The notes beneath the pieces were generated by a model that saw only the letters and a program-made list of their open reading frames with translations, made no database searches and was not told the origin of the DNA. Below, one piece after another: positions 36,839-45,371 of a stretch of 64,000 bases of DNA; position 1 is the stretch's first letter; each line of letters opens with the position of its first letter. The position numbers were made by a program, and so were the translations under genes. Source of the stretch: Pseudemcibacter sp038106445 (GTDB lineage Bacteria > Pseudomonadota > Alphaproteobacteria > Sphingomonadales > Emcibacteraceae). The stretch covers positions 124,001 through 188,000 of the forward strand of contig JAYODU010000001.1 of assembly GCA_038106445.1 (NCBI GenBank). The letters run 5' to 3'.

Positions 36839-37503
36839 TGCGTTTATTCGGGCTGCTTACGAAACGTGATATTAAAATCGGCTGGCATGGTGGCAGTACA
36901 AGCAGCATGGTGGTGGCATTTTTTATCATTGTTGTGACGTTGTTCCCGCTTGGTGTTGGACCCGAACAAAATATGCTAAGCCGAATTTCGGTGGGTGTGA
37001 TCTGGGTGGCTGCACTGCTTTCCTGTCTATTGTCGCTGGACCGGATTTTTCAGGCTGATTTTGAAGACGGTACGCTGGATCAGTACGCTTTGGGCCCGCT
37101 TTCACTAGAACTGGTTGTGATTTCCAAGGCACTGGCCCATTGGGTTACAACCAGTCTGCCACTTATTCTGATCTCGCCACTACTTGGTATTTTGATGAAT
37201 ATGGATGATCGGGCTTTTTTACCACTTATTTATGCCATGCTTGCCGGATCGCCGGCACTTTCGCTTATAGGGACAATTGGTGCGTCGCTCACCGTTTCAT
37301 TAAAGCGTGGTGGCGTGCTTTTATCCCTGCTTATTTTTCCCTTATATGTACCCATATTGATTTTTGGTGTTATGGCGGTTGATGCATCGGTGATGGGCAC
37401 GGGTGGCAATGTACCACTTCTTATATTATGGGCCATTACGCTTTTTAGCCTGGCTATAACGCCATGGGCCGCGGCTGCTGCGATACGACTTGCACTGGAT
37501 TAA
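36835..37503 (+). CDS. ccmB: Heme exporter permease CcmB
   Basis: A 222-residue inner-membrane protein with about six helices, the permease partner of CcmA. The early FGLLTKRDIKIGWHGGS and the DGTLDQYALGPLS loop are family features. The ATG at 36835 is preceded by GAGGAG at eight bases and overlaps the ccmA stop; a GTG two codons upstream is less likely. The unit ends here, because the next gene is on the opposite strand. Confidence 0.94.
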   Translation: MMRLFGLLTKRDIKIGWHGGSTSSMVVAFFIIVVTLFPLGVGPEQNMLSRISVGVIWVAALLSCLLSLDRIFQADFEDGTLDQYALGPLSLELVVISKALAHWVTTSLPLILISPLLGILMNMDDRAFLPLIYAMLAGSPALSLIGTIGASLTVSLKRGGVLLSLLIFPLYVPILIFGVMAVDASVMGTGGNVPLLILWAITLFSLAITPWAAAAAIRLALD

Positions 37504-37518
37504 TTGATTTTTTTTAAA

Positions 37519-37902
37519 TTATTCCGCAAGATGGGCAGGGTCGGTATCATCCACAACTTTTTTAAGAAATTTAGGCAGGTATGGGTGCATGCGTGTTAGC
37601 TGGCGACCAATGATTGGCATCCTGCGGCGCATTTTCTGCATTTTTATTTTGACCCAAATACTTTCGGATATCAGTAAGCTTAACCCTATAAGGGCGATAA
37701 ACTGACCAATAGGCAAAGGAAGTGGCGCGGTGATAATACCACCAATTAGCATTATCCAGCCGAGTATGAGTTTCAGAGGTCTTTTAATAAATTTCCAGTT
37801 CATGACGCTTAGCAATCCGAAGTCACCTTTTCGGGTATCATATATAAATACTATTAAGAAAATAAGAAGGCCTAATTTGGGCATTGTGTCGTTTTTTTTC
37901 AC
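37519..37902 (-). CDS. Two-helix membrane protein inserted within the ccm cluster, unknown function
   Basis: A 127-residue protein with one hydrophobic stretch at about residues 11-25 and a helical hairpin at about 43-82 containing GWIMLIGGIITAPLPLPIGQFIALIGLSLLI, then a strongly basic tail (KIKMQKMRRRMP). The short loop rich in Pro and Gly between helices recalls the PGPGW-type small membrane proteins, but the match is loose. The start is a GTG at 37902 or the ATG at 37884. It faces the opposite way and splits ccmAB from ccmC-I. Confidence 0.7.
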   Translation of the reverse strand: MKKNDTMPKLGLLIFLIVFIYDTRKGDFGLLSVMNWKFIKRPLKLILGWIMLIGGIITAPLPLPIGQFIALIGLSLLISESIWVKIKMQKMRRRMPIIGRQLTRMHPYLPKFLKKVVDDTDPAHLAE

Positions 37903-37943
37903 TAATTCTTGAAAAGTACGTCCAAGAAGGATAGATCAATCCT

Positions 37944-38678
37944 ATGCATAGATTTGCCAACCCAGCCCGATTCTTGAGGATCAGTAAAATCATAACGCCG
38001 TGGTGTTCTGTTCTAACGGTAATATCGATGGCTGTCGGGCTTTATTGGGGCCTCTTTATCGCACCAGAAGATTACCAGATGGGAAGTGCTTACCGTATAA
38101 TATTTGTTCATGTTCCTTCTTCTTATATGTCTATGTTTGTCTATGGTTTTATGGCGGTTGCTAGTGCGGTTGGCATAATCTGGAAACACCCGCTTGCAGA
38201 TCAATCAGCAAGGGCAGCGGCACCGATCGGCGCCGTCTTTACGGCACTGGCACTTTTTACGGGAAGCCTTTGGGGAAAGCCAATGTGGGGCACATACTGG
38301 ATTTGGGATGCGCGTCTGACATCTGAACTGGTTCTACTGTTTTTATATTTCGGTTATCTTGGCGTTTGGGAAGCAATTGAAGACACAGTGAAGGCCGCGC
38401 GAGTCGCCGCCATAGTCGCACTGGTGGGGGCCATAAACCTGCCCATAATAAAGTTTTCCGTTGAATGGTGGAATACACTTCACCAACCCGCCAGTATCAT
38501 GAAAAGTGGAGGCGCCAGTATCCATCCTGAAATGTTATGGCCGCTTCTCATTTCAATCGTTGCGTTTAATCTTTATTTTATAACAGTGGTTCTTTGGCGG
38601 ATTGAAAATCATATAATCAGAAGACAAATCAGAGGCCTTCAGTTCAGGCTTGCGGAAGAAGGACAGAACAATGGGTGA
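37944..38678 (+). CDS. ccmC: Heme transporter CcmC
   Basis: A 244-residue protein with six helices that binds heme and presents it to CcmE. The WWD-type motif is GTYWIWDARLTSELVL, with the flanking conserved histidines (VHVPSSYMSM and EWWNTLHQPAS). The ribosome binding site is AGAAGGAT about 11 bases before the ATG. Only 41 bases separate it from the antisense gene, so its promoter must lie in or beyond that gene. ccmD overlaps its end. Confidence 0.95.
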   Translation: MHRFANPARFLRISKIITPWCSVLTVISMAVGLYWGLFIAPEDYQMGSAYRIIFVHVPSSYMSMFVYGFMAVASAVGIIWKHPLADQSARAAAPIGAVFTALALFTGSLWGKPMWGTYWIWDARLTSELVLLFLYFGYLGVWEAIEDTVKAARVAAIVALVGAINLPIIKFSVEWWNTLHQPASIMKSGGASIHPEMLWPLLISIVAFNLYFITVVLWRIENHIIRRQIRGLQFRLAEEGQNNG

Positions 38679-38826
38679 ATATGCAATTTTTATCTGGCCA
38701 TGCTACATTGCGGTTGTGGTACTTCTTGCAGGTCTTGGATATTCAAGCTGGATAGCCAAAAGGAAGGCGACAAGAAAACTTGATGACCTTAAACACAGGA
38801 TTGATCAACTGGATAGCCAGGAATAA
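38671..38826 (+). CDS. ccmD: Heme exporter protein CcmD
   Basis: A 51-residue protein, too short for usual ORF cut-offs: it begins MGEYAIFIWPCYIAVVVLL, one membrane helix, followed by a basic, helical tail ending LDDLKHRIDQLDSQE. This is the CcmD pattern; it holds CcmE with CcmABC. The ATG overlaps the last eight bases of ccmC; ccmE follows after five bases. Confidence 0.9.
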   Translation: MGEYAIFIWPCYIAVVVLLAGLGYSSWIAKRKATRKLDDLKHRIDQLDSQE

Positions 38827-38831
38827 TTAAT

Positions 38832-39299
38832 ATGAACATTAACAGTGCTGCTAAAAGAAAAAAGAAACGCTTATATCTTGTCTTGACCTCTATGACTATT
38901 CTCGCGGTTGTAATCTGGCTGGTTCTAAGAGCCCTTCAGGACAGTATAAGTCTGTTTTTAGACCCAACGGAGCTTAAAGCCCGCAACCTTCCAGAAGGCG
39001 AACATGTGCGGCTCGGCGGGCTTGTGGCCATTGACAGCTTTATCAAGGATGAAGACGGTCTTACGTATCACTTTGATATTACGGATGGCGAAGAAACAGT
39101 AAGTGTTATGACTAAAGAACCCCTTCCGGATCTTTTTCGTGAAGGTCAGGGTGTTGTTGTTGAGGGTGAAGTCCGTAGCGCTGGTCCGTTTGTTGCAACA
39201 AGAGTACTTGCCAAGCATGATGAAAATTATGTGCCAAAAGAAGTGATGGACAGCCTAAAAGAGCGCGGCGTGTTCATAGATCCGGAAGAAGATATATGA
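38832..39299 (+). CDS. ccmE: Heme chaperone CcmE
   Basis: A 155-residue periplasmic chaperone with one N-terminal anchor (about residues 13-33) and an OB-fold domain. It covalently binds heme through H129 and has Y133 in LAKHDENY, the H-x-x-x-Y motif of the family; VRLGGLV and VVEGEV are also conserved. The start of ccmF overlaps its end by four bases. Confidence 0.96.
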   Translation: MNINSAAKRKKKRLYLVLTSMTILAVVIWLVLRALQDSISLFLDPTELKARNLPEGEHVRLGGLVAIDSFIKDEDGLTYHFDITDGEETVSVMTKEPLPDLFREGQGVVVEGEVRSAGPFVATRVLAKHDENYVPKEVMDSLKERGVFIDPEEDI

Positions 39300-41251
39300 T
39301 CGTCGAACTTGGGCATTTTGCACTCATTCTTGCGTGCCTGCTTTCGTTTATTCAGGGAACGTTTCCCCTTTATGGTGCGCTTAAAAACCGTGGACGTTTG
39401 ATGTCACTCTCCGCACCTGCGGCATACGGACAGTTTTTCTTCGTTGCCATTTCATTTTTTGCGCTGATGTATGCTTTTATTGTGTCGGATTTTTCTGTTG
39501 TTAATGTTGCAAGGAATTCTCATACGTTAAAGCCGCTGCTTTATAAAATCTCCGCGACATGGGGCAGTCATGAAGGATCGATTTTATTCTGGGCTTTTGT
39601 GCTTGCTCTTTACGGTGCGATGGTTGCATACTTTGGCAGGCGTCTGCCAAAATCATTCCATGTAACGGTGCTTGCCGTGCAGGCGATGGTCGGTTTTGGG
39701 TTTTATTTGTTTCTGCTTCTGACGTCCAATCCGTTTGAACGTGTTTTTCCCTTCCCGATGGAAGGAAACGGCCTTAACCCTTTACTGCAGGATCCGGGTC
39801 TGGCGTTTCACCCGCCGCTTTTATATATGGGGTATGTGGGGCTTTCTGTGACATTTTCATTCGCAGTAGGCGCATTGATTGAAGGGCGTGTTGATGCGGC
39901 ATGGGCACGGTGGGTTCGCCCCTGGACATTGCTTGCCTGGTGTTTCCTTACAGCCGGTCTTTCGCTTGGTTCGTGGTGGGCCTATTACGAACTTGGCTGG
40001 GGTGGTTGGTGGTTTTGGGACCCGGTTGAAAACGCCGCCTTTATGCCGTGGCTGGTGGCGACCGGACTGCTTCATTCCGCAATCGTTGTTGAAAAACGAG
40101 ATACGCTTAAAGCGTGGACAATCCTTCTGGCGATTATTGCTTTCTCATTCAGCCTGCTTGGTACGTTCATTGTCAGGAGTGGGGTATTAACATCTGTACA
40201 TGCGTTTGCCACTGATCCGGAACGTGGGGTTTTTATTCTGGCCTTCTTGTTTTTGGTTATTGGTGGCAGCCTGCTTCTGTTTGCGATGCGTGCTGATAGA
40301 TTACAAGCCGGAGGATTATTTGCACCCGTGAGCCGTGAAAGTATGCTGGTGATCAATAATCTGCTTCTGTCGGTTGCGGCATTGGTCGTTTTGTTTGGAA
40401 CCCTGTATCCATTGCTCAGGGACGCGCTCACCGGGGATAAAATTACCGTTGGGCCCCCATTTTTTAACATGGCATTTGGTTTTTTGATGATACCTCTTCT
40501 GCTTGTTATGGGACTTGGCCCGTCAACCAACTGGAAACGGGCTGATCTGGTCGGTTTACTGGGAAGATTAAAATTCATCATGCTGGCGGCCCTATTTGCA
40601 ACCATTGTCATATTTTATATCGCGGATGGTGGTGAAATCATGGCGGCTGTTTGGCTTGGTCTGGGGCTTTGGTTGTTGTTATCCACGCTCTTTGAATGGG
40701 CAGAACGGGTGAAACTTTTCAAGCCGGGTTCTATAGCGCGTATTTTTCGTCAGCCACGGGCATCAATGGGTATGAGCTTTGGCCATTTGGGCCTCGCAAT
40801 TGCCGTGATTGGAATTTCCGGAACATCATACTGGAATATTGAACATCAGGATATCATGCGCTACGGCGATAGTGCCAGCATTGGTGGATATGAGGTTACG
40901 TTTCGCGATACGGACGGCATTGTCGGGCCGAATTATACCGCCGTAAAAGCAATATTTGATATAAGCCGTGACGGAAAGGCCGTTACAACGCTTGAACCGG
41001 AAGCGCGGGTTTATATGACACCGCCGATGCCTACGACCGAAGCCGCCATATTAAGCACATTATCCGCTGATCTTTTTGTTGTAATCGGCGAAGCCAATAA
41101 TAAGGAACATACCGAATGGGCCGTGCGTCTTTATTATAAACCGCTTCAAATATGGCTATGGGCTGGTGTTGCCATCATGGTTCTGGGGGGTCTTATATCA
41201 TTAAGCGACCGGCGCTTTCGTATGGGTGCACCGACAAGGGGGTATAAATGA
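39296..41251 (+). CDS. ccmF: Heme lyase subunit CcmF
   Basis: A 651-residue polytopic protein with about 14-15 helices. The WWD domain is WGGWWFWDPVENAAFMPW (about residues 235-252), with the heme-handling histidines in SHEGS, AFHPPLLYMG and SAHVHA-like SVHAF. CcmF receives heme from CcmE and ligates it to apocytochrome c with CcmH/I. Overlaps at both ends show tight coupling with ccmE and ccmG. Confidence 0.96.
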   Translation: MIVELGHFALILACLLSFIQGTFPLYGALKNRGRLMSLSAPAAYGQFFFVAISFFALMYAFIVSDFSVVNVARNSHTLKPLLYKISATWGSHEGSILFWAFVLALYGAMVAYFGRRLPKSFHVTVLAVQAMVGFGFYLFLLLTSNPFERVFPFPMEGNGLNPLLQDPGLAFHPPLLYMGYVGLSVTFSFAVGALIEGRVDAAWARWVRPWTLLAWCFLTAGLSLGSWWAYYELGWGGWWFWDPVENAAFMPWLVATGLLHSAIVVEKRDTLKAWTILLAIIAFSFSLLGTFIVRSGVLTSVHAFATDPERGVFILAFLFLVIGGSLLLFAMRADRLQAGGLFAPVSRESMLVINNLLLSVAALVVLFGTLYPLLRDALTGDKITVGPPFFNMAFGFLMIPLLLVMGLGPSTNWKRADLVGLLGRLKFIMLAALFATIVIFYIADGGEIMAAVWLGLGLWLLLSTLFEWAERVKLFKPGSIARIFRQPRASMGMSFGHLGLAIAVIGISGTSYWNIEHQDIMRYGDSASIGGYEVTFRDTDGIVGPNYTAVKAIFDISRDGKAVTTLEPEARVYMTPPMPTTEAAILSTLSADLFVVIGEANNKEHTEWAVRLYYKPLQIWLWAGVAIMVLGGLISLSDRRFRMGAPTRGYK

Positions 41252-41769
41252 ATAAATTTATTCCTTTCGCTATTTTTTGTGCGATTTCATCGGCGCTTTA
41301 TGTGGGATTAAGTTTGAACCCGTCAAATATTCCATCGGAACTGATCAATGATCCTGTTCCTGAATTTGCACTATCAGAAGTAGGCAGCGATATAGCTTCT
41401 TTTTCATCAGAAACCATTGCCACCGAAGAAGATGTCATCATTATGAATTTTTTTGCATCATGGTGCGCCCCCTGTTATGTGGAACATCCGTTTTTAATGG
41501 AACTTAAAAACCGGGGATATAAAATTTACGGTGTTGCCTATAAGGACAGAGCCCGGAATATAACCAGATTTCTTGAAGAACAAGGAAACCCTTATGACCA
41601 TGTGGGCGCGGATGAAAATGGCCGTGTCGGTATCGAATTTGGTGTTTATGGTATGCCGGAAACCTATATTATCAAGAACGGCATCATTAAATATAAGCAT
41701 ATCGGGCCGATCCTTGAAATGCAGTTTGAGGATGAATTTATTCCAATTCTTGAAAGCGCGCGCCGATGA
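41248..41769 (+). CDS. ccmG: Thiol:disulfide oxidoreductase CcmG (DsbE)
   Basis: A 173-residue periplasmic thioredoxin with an N-terminal anchor (about residues 4-22). The active site is ASWCAPC with C73 and C76, and the cis-Pro loop is GMPETY, typical of CcmG. It keeps apocytochrome CxxCH thiols reduced for heme attachment. The start overlaps ccmF by four bases. Confidence 0.95.
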   Translation: MNKFIPFAIFCAISSALYVGLSLNPSNIPSELINDPVPEFALSEVGSDIASFSSETIATEEDVIIMNFFASWCAPCYVEHPFLMELKNRGYKIYGVAYKDRARNITRFLEEQGNPYDHVGADENGRVGIEFGVYGMPETYIIKNGIIKYKHIGPILEMQFEDEFIPILESARR

Positions 41770-42233
41770 GGATTATTGCGACTGTCATATGTTTTTTTGC
41801 GATGAGTTCCGCGGCACTGGCCGTGGGCGTTGATGAAGGACGACTTGCGGACCCGGCACAGGAAGCACGTGCGCAAGGTCTTATGAAACAGCTAAGGTGC
41901 CTTGTCTGTCAGAACGAATCTATTGTTGATAGTAATGCGGCACTGGCAAAAGATTTGCGCATGATTGTCCGTGAACGTATTACGCTGGGCGAAAGTGACG
42001 AACAGGTTCTTGATTTTATGACAAGCCGTTACGGGGATTGGGTGCTTTTAAAACCGCCTTTTGAAGGAGCGACCATTGTCCTCTGGTTTTCACCATTAAT
42101 TTTATTACTGATTGGGTTTTATGTGATTTACCACAATCTGAAAAGGCAGAAAATTGTTGCGACTGCGGAACCACTTAGTGCGGATGAACAGACCCGTTTG
42201 AAAAAATTACTCGCTGATGGGGATGATCGCTGA
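41766..42233 (+). CDS. ccmH: Cytochrome c maturation protein CcmH (CycL)
   Basis: A 155-residue protein with a signal peptide, the redox motif RCLVCQNES (C45 and C48) and one C-terminal membrane helix (about residues 102-121). It acts with CcmG and CcmF in handing reduced apocytochrome to heme. It overlaps ccmG by four bases and ccmI by one. Confidence 0.95.
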   Translation: MRIIATVICFFAMSSAALAVGVDEGRLADPAQEARAQGLMKQLRCLVCQNESIVDSNAALAKDLRMIVRERITLGESDEQVLDFMTSRYGDWVLLKPPFEGATIVLWFSPLILLLIGFYVIYHNLKRQKIVATAEPLSADEQTRLKKLLADGDDR

Positions 42234-43369
42234 TGTATCTTGCCGCTCTTATCATCCTTGTTTTAATTGCTTTGGGCATAATTTTATTTCCTTATTTAAA
42301 GGGTCGTCAGGAAGTGGAAATTATCCCCCCTGATATTGCGGTTTATAAAGCCCAGCTTCGGGAGCTGGATAGTGATATCGAAAAAGGCCTTATTGATGAA
42401 ACGGAAGCAAAAAGAAGCCGTATAGAAATTGAAAGGCGTTTGCTTAAAGCAGCCGGCGAGCAACAAAAGAAAGTTAGCATTGAAAAATCCGCTCATTTTA
42501 TTACGGTGTTACTAGGTCTTATCATTCTTTTTTCCGGGTATTTCTATTATTTGATTGGGACACCGGCAATGCCGGATTTTCCAAAAAGTCTTGATCAATT
42601 TGCGCAGCTTGAAGGTGCGCAAGCCGAGCAAATAGAACAGTTTAAAACTATGAAAGGGCGCGTAATTGCAAGATTGGATGAGTTTCCGGAAGAAGCGGAA
42701 GGATGGGCATATTTTGCCAATCTGGAAATGAATTTGGGAAATTTCCAGTCGGCGGCACAAGCCCTCTACCGGGCACATATTTTAAAGCCGGATGAATTTG
42801 AATATCAGCTTTTGTATGCTGAAAGTCTGATCATGGCGGCGGACGAGCGGGTGACCCCTGCCGCACAGGTTATTCTGAATAAAGCGGCAGTTATGAGTCC
42901 CGATCATCCGGGCATCAGATATTTTCTTGGCCTTGCTGATTATCAGGCAGGTGAGATCGAGGTTGCATACGAAACCTGGATGGGTGTGCGGGCTGATCTT
43001 CCTGATCAGGACCCATTATTACCACTCATTGATGTATGGCTCGGCCGGGCGGCCAATCAGCTTGATATTGCCGTAAATCTTCCCGAAGGACGAGCCCCTT
43101 CCATCAACCCTGAACAGGCCGAAATTATCCGGAATATGTCTGAAGGCGAACAACAGGAACTTATCCTGCAAATGGTAGCGCAGCTGGCCGCAAAACAGGA
43201 AGAAAACCCGACCAACATACAGGGATGGATACAATTATCCAGATCCTATCTGGTACTTGGGCAGCGGGAAAATGCTATTGCCGCAATGCAGGCAGCCGTT
43301 GATAACGCGCCTGTGGATCAAAAAGACATGCTGCAAAAAGAAGTAGAAAAATTAACCAATATGCCTTAA
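42233..43369 (+). CDS. ccmI: Cytochrome c maturation protein CcmI (CycH), TPR protein
   Basis: A 378-residue protein with an N-terminal helix, a coiled segment (KAQLRELDSDIEKGLIDETEAKRSRIEIERRLL), a second helix at about residue 88-110, and a periplasmic TPR region (AYFANLEMNLGNFQSAAQALYRAHI and the C-terminal ARSYLVLGQR-like repeat). CcmI binds the apocytochrome C-terminus and guides it to CcmFH. It is the last gene of the cluster. Confidence 0.92.
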   Translation: MYLAALIILVLIALGIILFPYLKGRQEVEIIPPDIAVYKAQLRELDSDIEKGLIDETEAKRSRIEIERRLLKAAGEQQKKVSIEKSAHFITVLLGLIILFSGYFYYLIGTPAMPDFPKSLDQFAQLEGAQAEQIEQFKTMKGRVIARLDEFPEEAEGWAYFANLEMNLGNFQSAAQALYRAHILKPDEFEYQLLYAESLIMAADERVTPAAQVILNKAAVMSPDHPGIRYFLGLADYQAGEIEVAYETWMGVRADLPDQDPLLPLIDVWLGRAANQLDIAVNLPEGRAPSINPEQAEIIRNMSEGEQQELILQMVAQLAAKQEENPTNIQGWIQLSRSYLVLGQRENAIAAMQAAVDNAPVDQKDMLQKEVEKLTNMP

Positions 43370-43478
43370 AATGCGAATCACGTCGCAGAATAGAGACATT
43401 TTCCAATCAGGCAGAAAGTCTGAAATCCATTTCCATTTCCATTTGTGATGGTGTGGTATTTAACTATTTGTCAATATT

Positions 43479-43847
43479 ATGAAAATTGGTTCACAATCAC
43501 AGACTTTAGTCTCTTTAACGTCCCTGCTTGATGCTTCAAGGCAGCAGCAACAAACGCAGCGTGATCAGCTTCAGGAAAAGAAAATTGATGAAGAACGCAA
43601 TGCCCGTGTTGCCACGCGAAATAGCCAGCGTGAAGAATTAATACAGCAAAATCGTGATGCACTTCGAAAAATTCAGGATGACTTACGCCTTAAAAATCTG
43701 CGTAAACTTCAGGAAAATGAAGATATCGAGCAGGAACAGACGCAGTCACGCAATTTGAATTTCCGTGAGAGCTTCCAGCCTTCATCTTTTGTGCCAAATC
43801 AACCGGCCTTTAAAAAATTGGGTCAGATCGTTGATATCAAGATTTAA
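43479..43847 (+). CDS. Glutamine-rich coiled-coil protein, unknown function
   Basis: A 122-residue soluble protein whose middle (about residues 18-92) is a highly charged, Gln/Arg/Glu-rich helix with heptad character; it has no Cys or Trp, and both ends are short ordered-looking stretches. No family is recognised. It ends overlapping yciB by four bases (convergent) and is 109 bases after ccmI. Position alone does not tie it to cytochrome maturation. Confidence 0.6.
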   Translation: MKIGSQSQTLVSLTSLLDASRQQQQTQRDQLQEKKIDEERNARVATRNSQREELIQQNRDALRKIQDDLRLKNLRKLQENEDIEQEQTQSRNLNFRESFQPSSFVPNQPAFKKLGQIVDIKI

Positions 43848-44419
43848 TCTTCGGCGTCTTCTTCGATTTGGTGTTTCAGCACTATTGGCATCTGCGCAAA
43901 AGCAAATATGAAACTCAGCGGCATAAACACCCATATTTTTGCAGAAATCCAGTCAGCATTGGAAAGATTGCGCCATAAGATTTCATTGAGTATCGCACAG
44001 CCAATAAAGAACAACCCCCAATTCCGGCTCATTTTCATCCAGGCAATTTCCTCGATCGGGGGCATGCCCGCTTCCATAAGGTTCTTTAAAAATGGTTTGC
44101 CAAAAAAACAACCGCCTAAAAGTGTAATGGCAAACAGGCTATAAAGAATTGTCGGCTTGATTTTGATGAAAATTTCGCTCTCAAAATATATGGAAAGGCC
44201 TCCGAAAATGGCTACAAGGCCTGCGGAAATCCATAACATAAGCGCAACTTTTTTAAGCAGAATTTTCGAAGCAACCATTGATATAGCCATGGCAACCATA
44301 AAAACCTGCGTTGCCGGAATAAGACCGCCAACACCATTTTCATCAGAAAAGTGACTATTGGCATAGAAGAATACAACCAAAGGTCCAAGTTCAATAAGAA
44401 GTTTTATAATTTGATTCAT
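43844..44419 (-). CDS. yciB: Inner-membrane intracellular septation protein A (YciB/IspZ)
   Basis: A 191-residue protein with five or six helices. The start MNQIIKLLIELGPLVVFFYAN, the GGLIPATQVFMVA segment, the KPTILYSLFAITLLGGCFFGKPFLKNLM block and the GWNE-like ILNEILWRN motif are characteristic. YciB is required for normal division or envelope integrity in some bacteria; the mechanism is unclear. It lies 11 bases after ftsY in the same direction. Confidence 0.93.
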   Translation of the reverse strand: MNQIIKLLIELGPLVVFFYANSHFSDENGVGGLIPATQVFMVAMAISMVASKILLKKVALMLWISAGLVAIFGGLSIYFESEIFIKIKPTILYSLFAITLLGGCFFGKPFLKNLMEAGMPPIEEIAWMKMSRNWGLFFIGCAILNEILWRNLSNADWISAKIWVFMPLSFIFAFAQMPIVLKHQIEEDAED

Positions 44420-44429
44420 TCTTTACCCT

Positions 44430-45371
44430 TTACTTTATGTCAATACCAACCAGCATTTTTGAAAAGTCGTTAGGATCAAATGGCTGTAAATCGTCAATTG
44501 TTTCCCCAACCCCGATGGCATGGATGGGGATTTTGAATTTTTCCGCGCACGCGACCAAAACACCGCCACGTGCTGTACCATCCAGCTTTGTCATGATAAT
44601 ACCCGAAATTCCGGCCATTTCCTGAAAAACTTCTGTTTGAAGAATAGCGTTCTGGCCTGTTGTTGCGTCCAGAATGAGCACCGTATCATGGGGTGCTGTT
44701 TCATCAAACTTTTTGATAACGCGGATTATTTTCTTAAGCTCATCCATCAAATGACTTTTATTCTGTAATCGCCCGGCGGTATCAATCATAAGAATATCAG
44801 TGCCTGTTTCTTTTGCTTTTTGTATCGCGTCATAAGCAAGACCGGCTGCATCGCATCCTTCCACGCCGCTTATAACCGGAACACCGTTTCGTTCGCCCCA
44901 TATTTGAAGCTGCTCGATAGCTGCTGCGCGGAAAGTATCACCGGCGGCGAGCATCACGCTCTTGCCCTGATTTGTGAATTGTTTGGCAAGCTTTCCTATG
45001 GTTGTGGTTTTGCCGGCGCCGTTTACACCAACCATCAAAATGACGTGTGGTTTATTATCACCTGAAACCGATAGCGGTACAGCAACATCCTGCATGATCT
45101 CGCCGATTTCTTCGGCAAGTGCCTGTTGCACTTCTTCAGCGGAAATTGATTTATCGAACCTGTTTTTTGAAAGTCTTTCACATACCCGGCTGCTAACTGC
45201 AACACCAAGATCGGCCATAATCAGCAGGTCTTCCAGTTCTTCAAGCGTAGAAGCATCAAGGCGCTTTTTGGTGAAAATACTGGTAATACCTTCTGTAAGG
45301 GCAGAAGAGCTTTTTTTAAGGCCTTGCTTAAGGCGGCCAAACCAGCCTAGTTTTTTTTCATTATCAGTCAT
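44430..45371 (-). CDS. ftsY: Signal recognition particle receptor FtsY
   Basis: A 313-residue SRP GTPase that docks ribosome-SRP complexes at the membrane. The NG domain has the P-loop GVNGAGKTTTIGKLA, the DTAGRLQNKSHLMDEL motif, and TKLDGTARGG; the acidic A domain of E. coli is nearly absent, leaving a short basic N-terminus (WFGRLKQGLKKSS). The ATG at 45371 overlaps the stop of mtaB by eight bases; a TTG at 45386 is the other option. Its partner ffh is in the same window at 49.1 kb. Confidence 0.96.
   Translation of the reverse strand: MTDNEKKLGWFGRLKQGLKKSSSALTEGITSIFTKKRLDASTLEELEDLLIMADLGVAVSSRVCERLSKNRFDKSISAEEVQQALAEEIGEIMQDVAVPLSVSGDNKPHVILMVGVNGAGKTTTIGKLAKQFTNQGKSVMLAAGDTFRAAAIEQLQIWGERNGVPVISGVEGCDAAGLAYDAIQKAKETGTDILMIDTAGRLQNKSHLMDELKKIIRVIKKFDETAPHDTVLILDATTGQNAILQTEVFQEMAGISGIIMTKLDGTARGGVLVACAEKFKIPIHAIGVGETIDDLQPFDPNDFSKMLVGIDIK

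Noticed and set aside
43372..43387. TGCGA/TCGCA hairpin after ccmI as a terminator
   Set aside because: Only five base pairs and no T-run.
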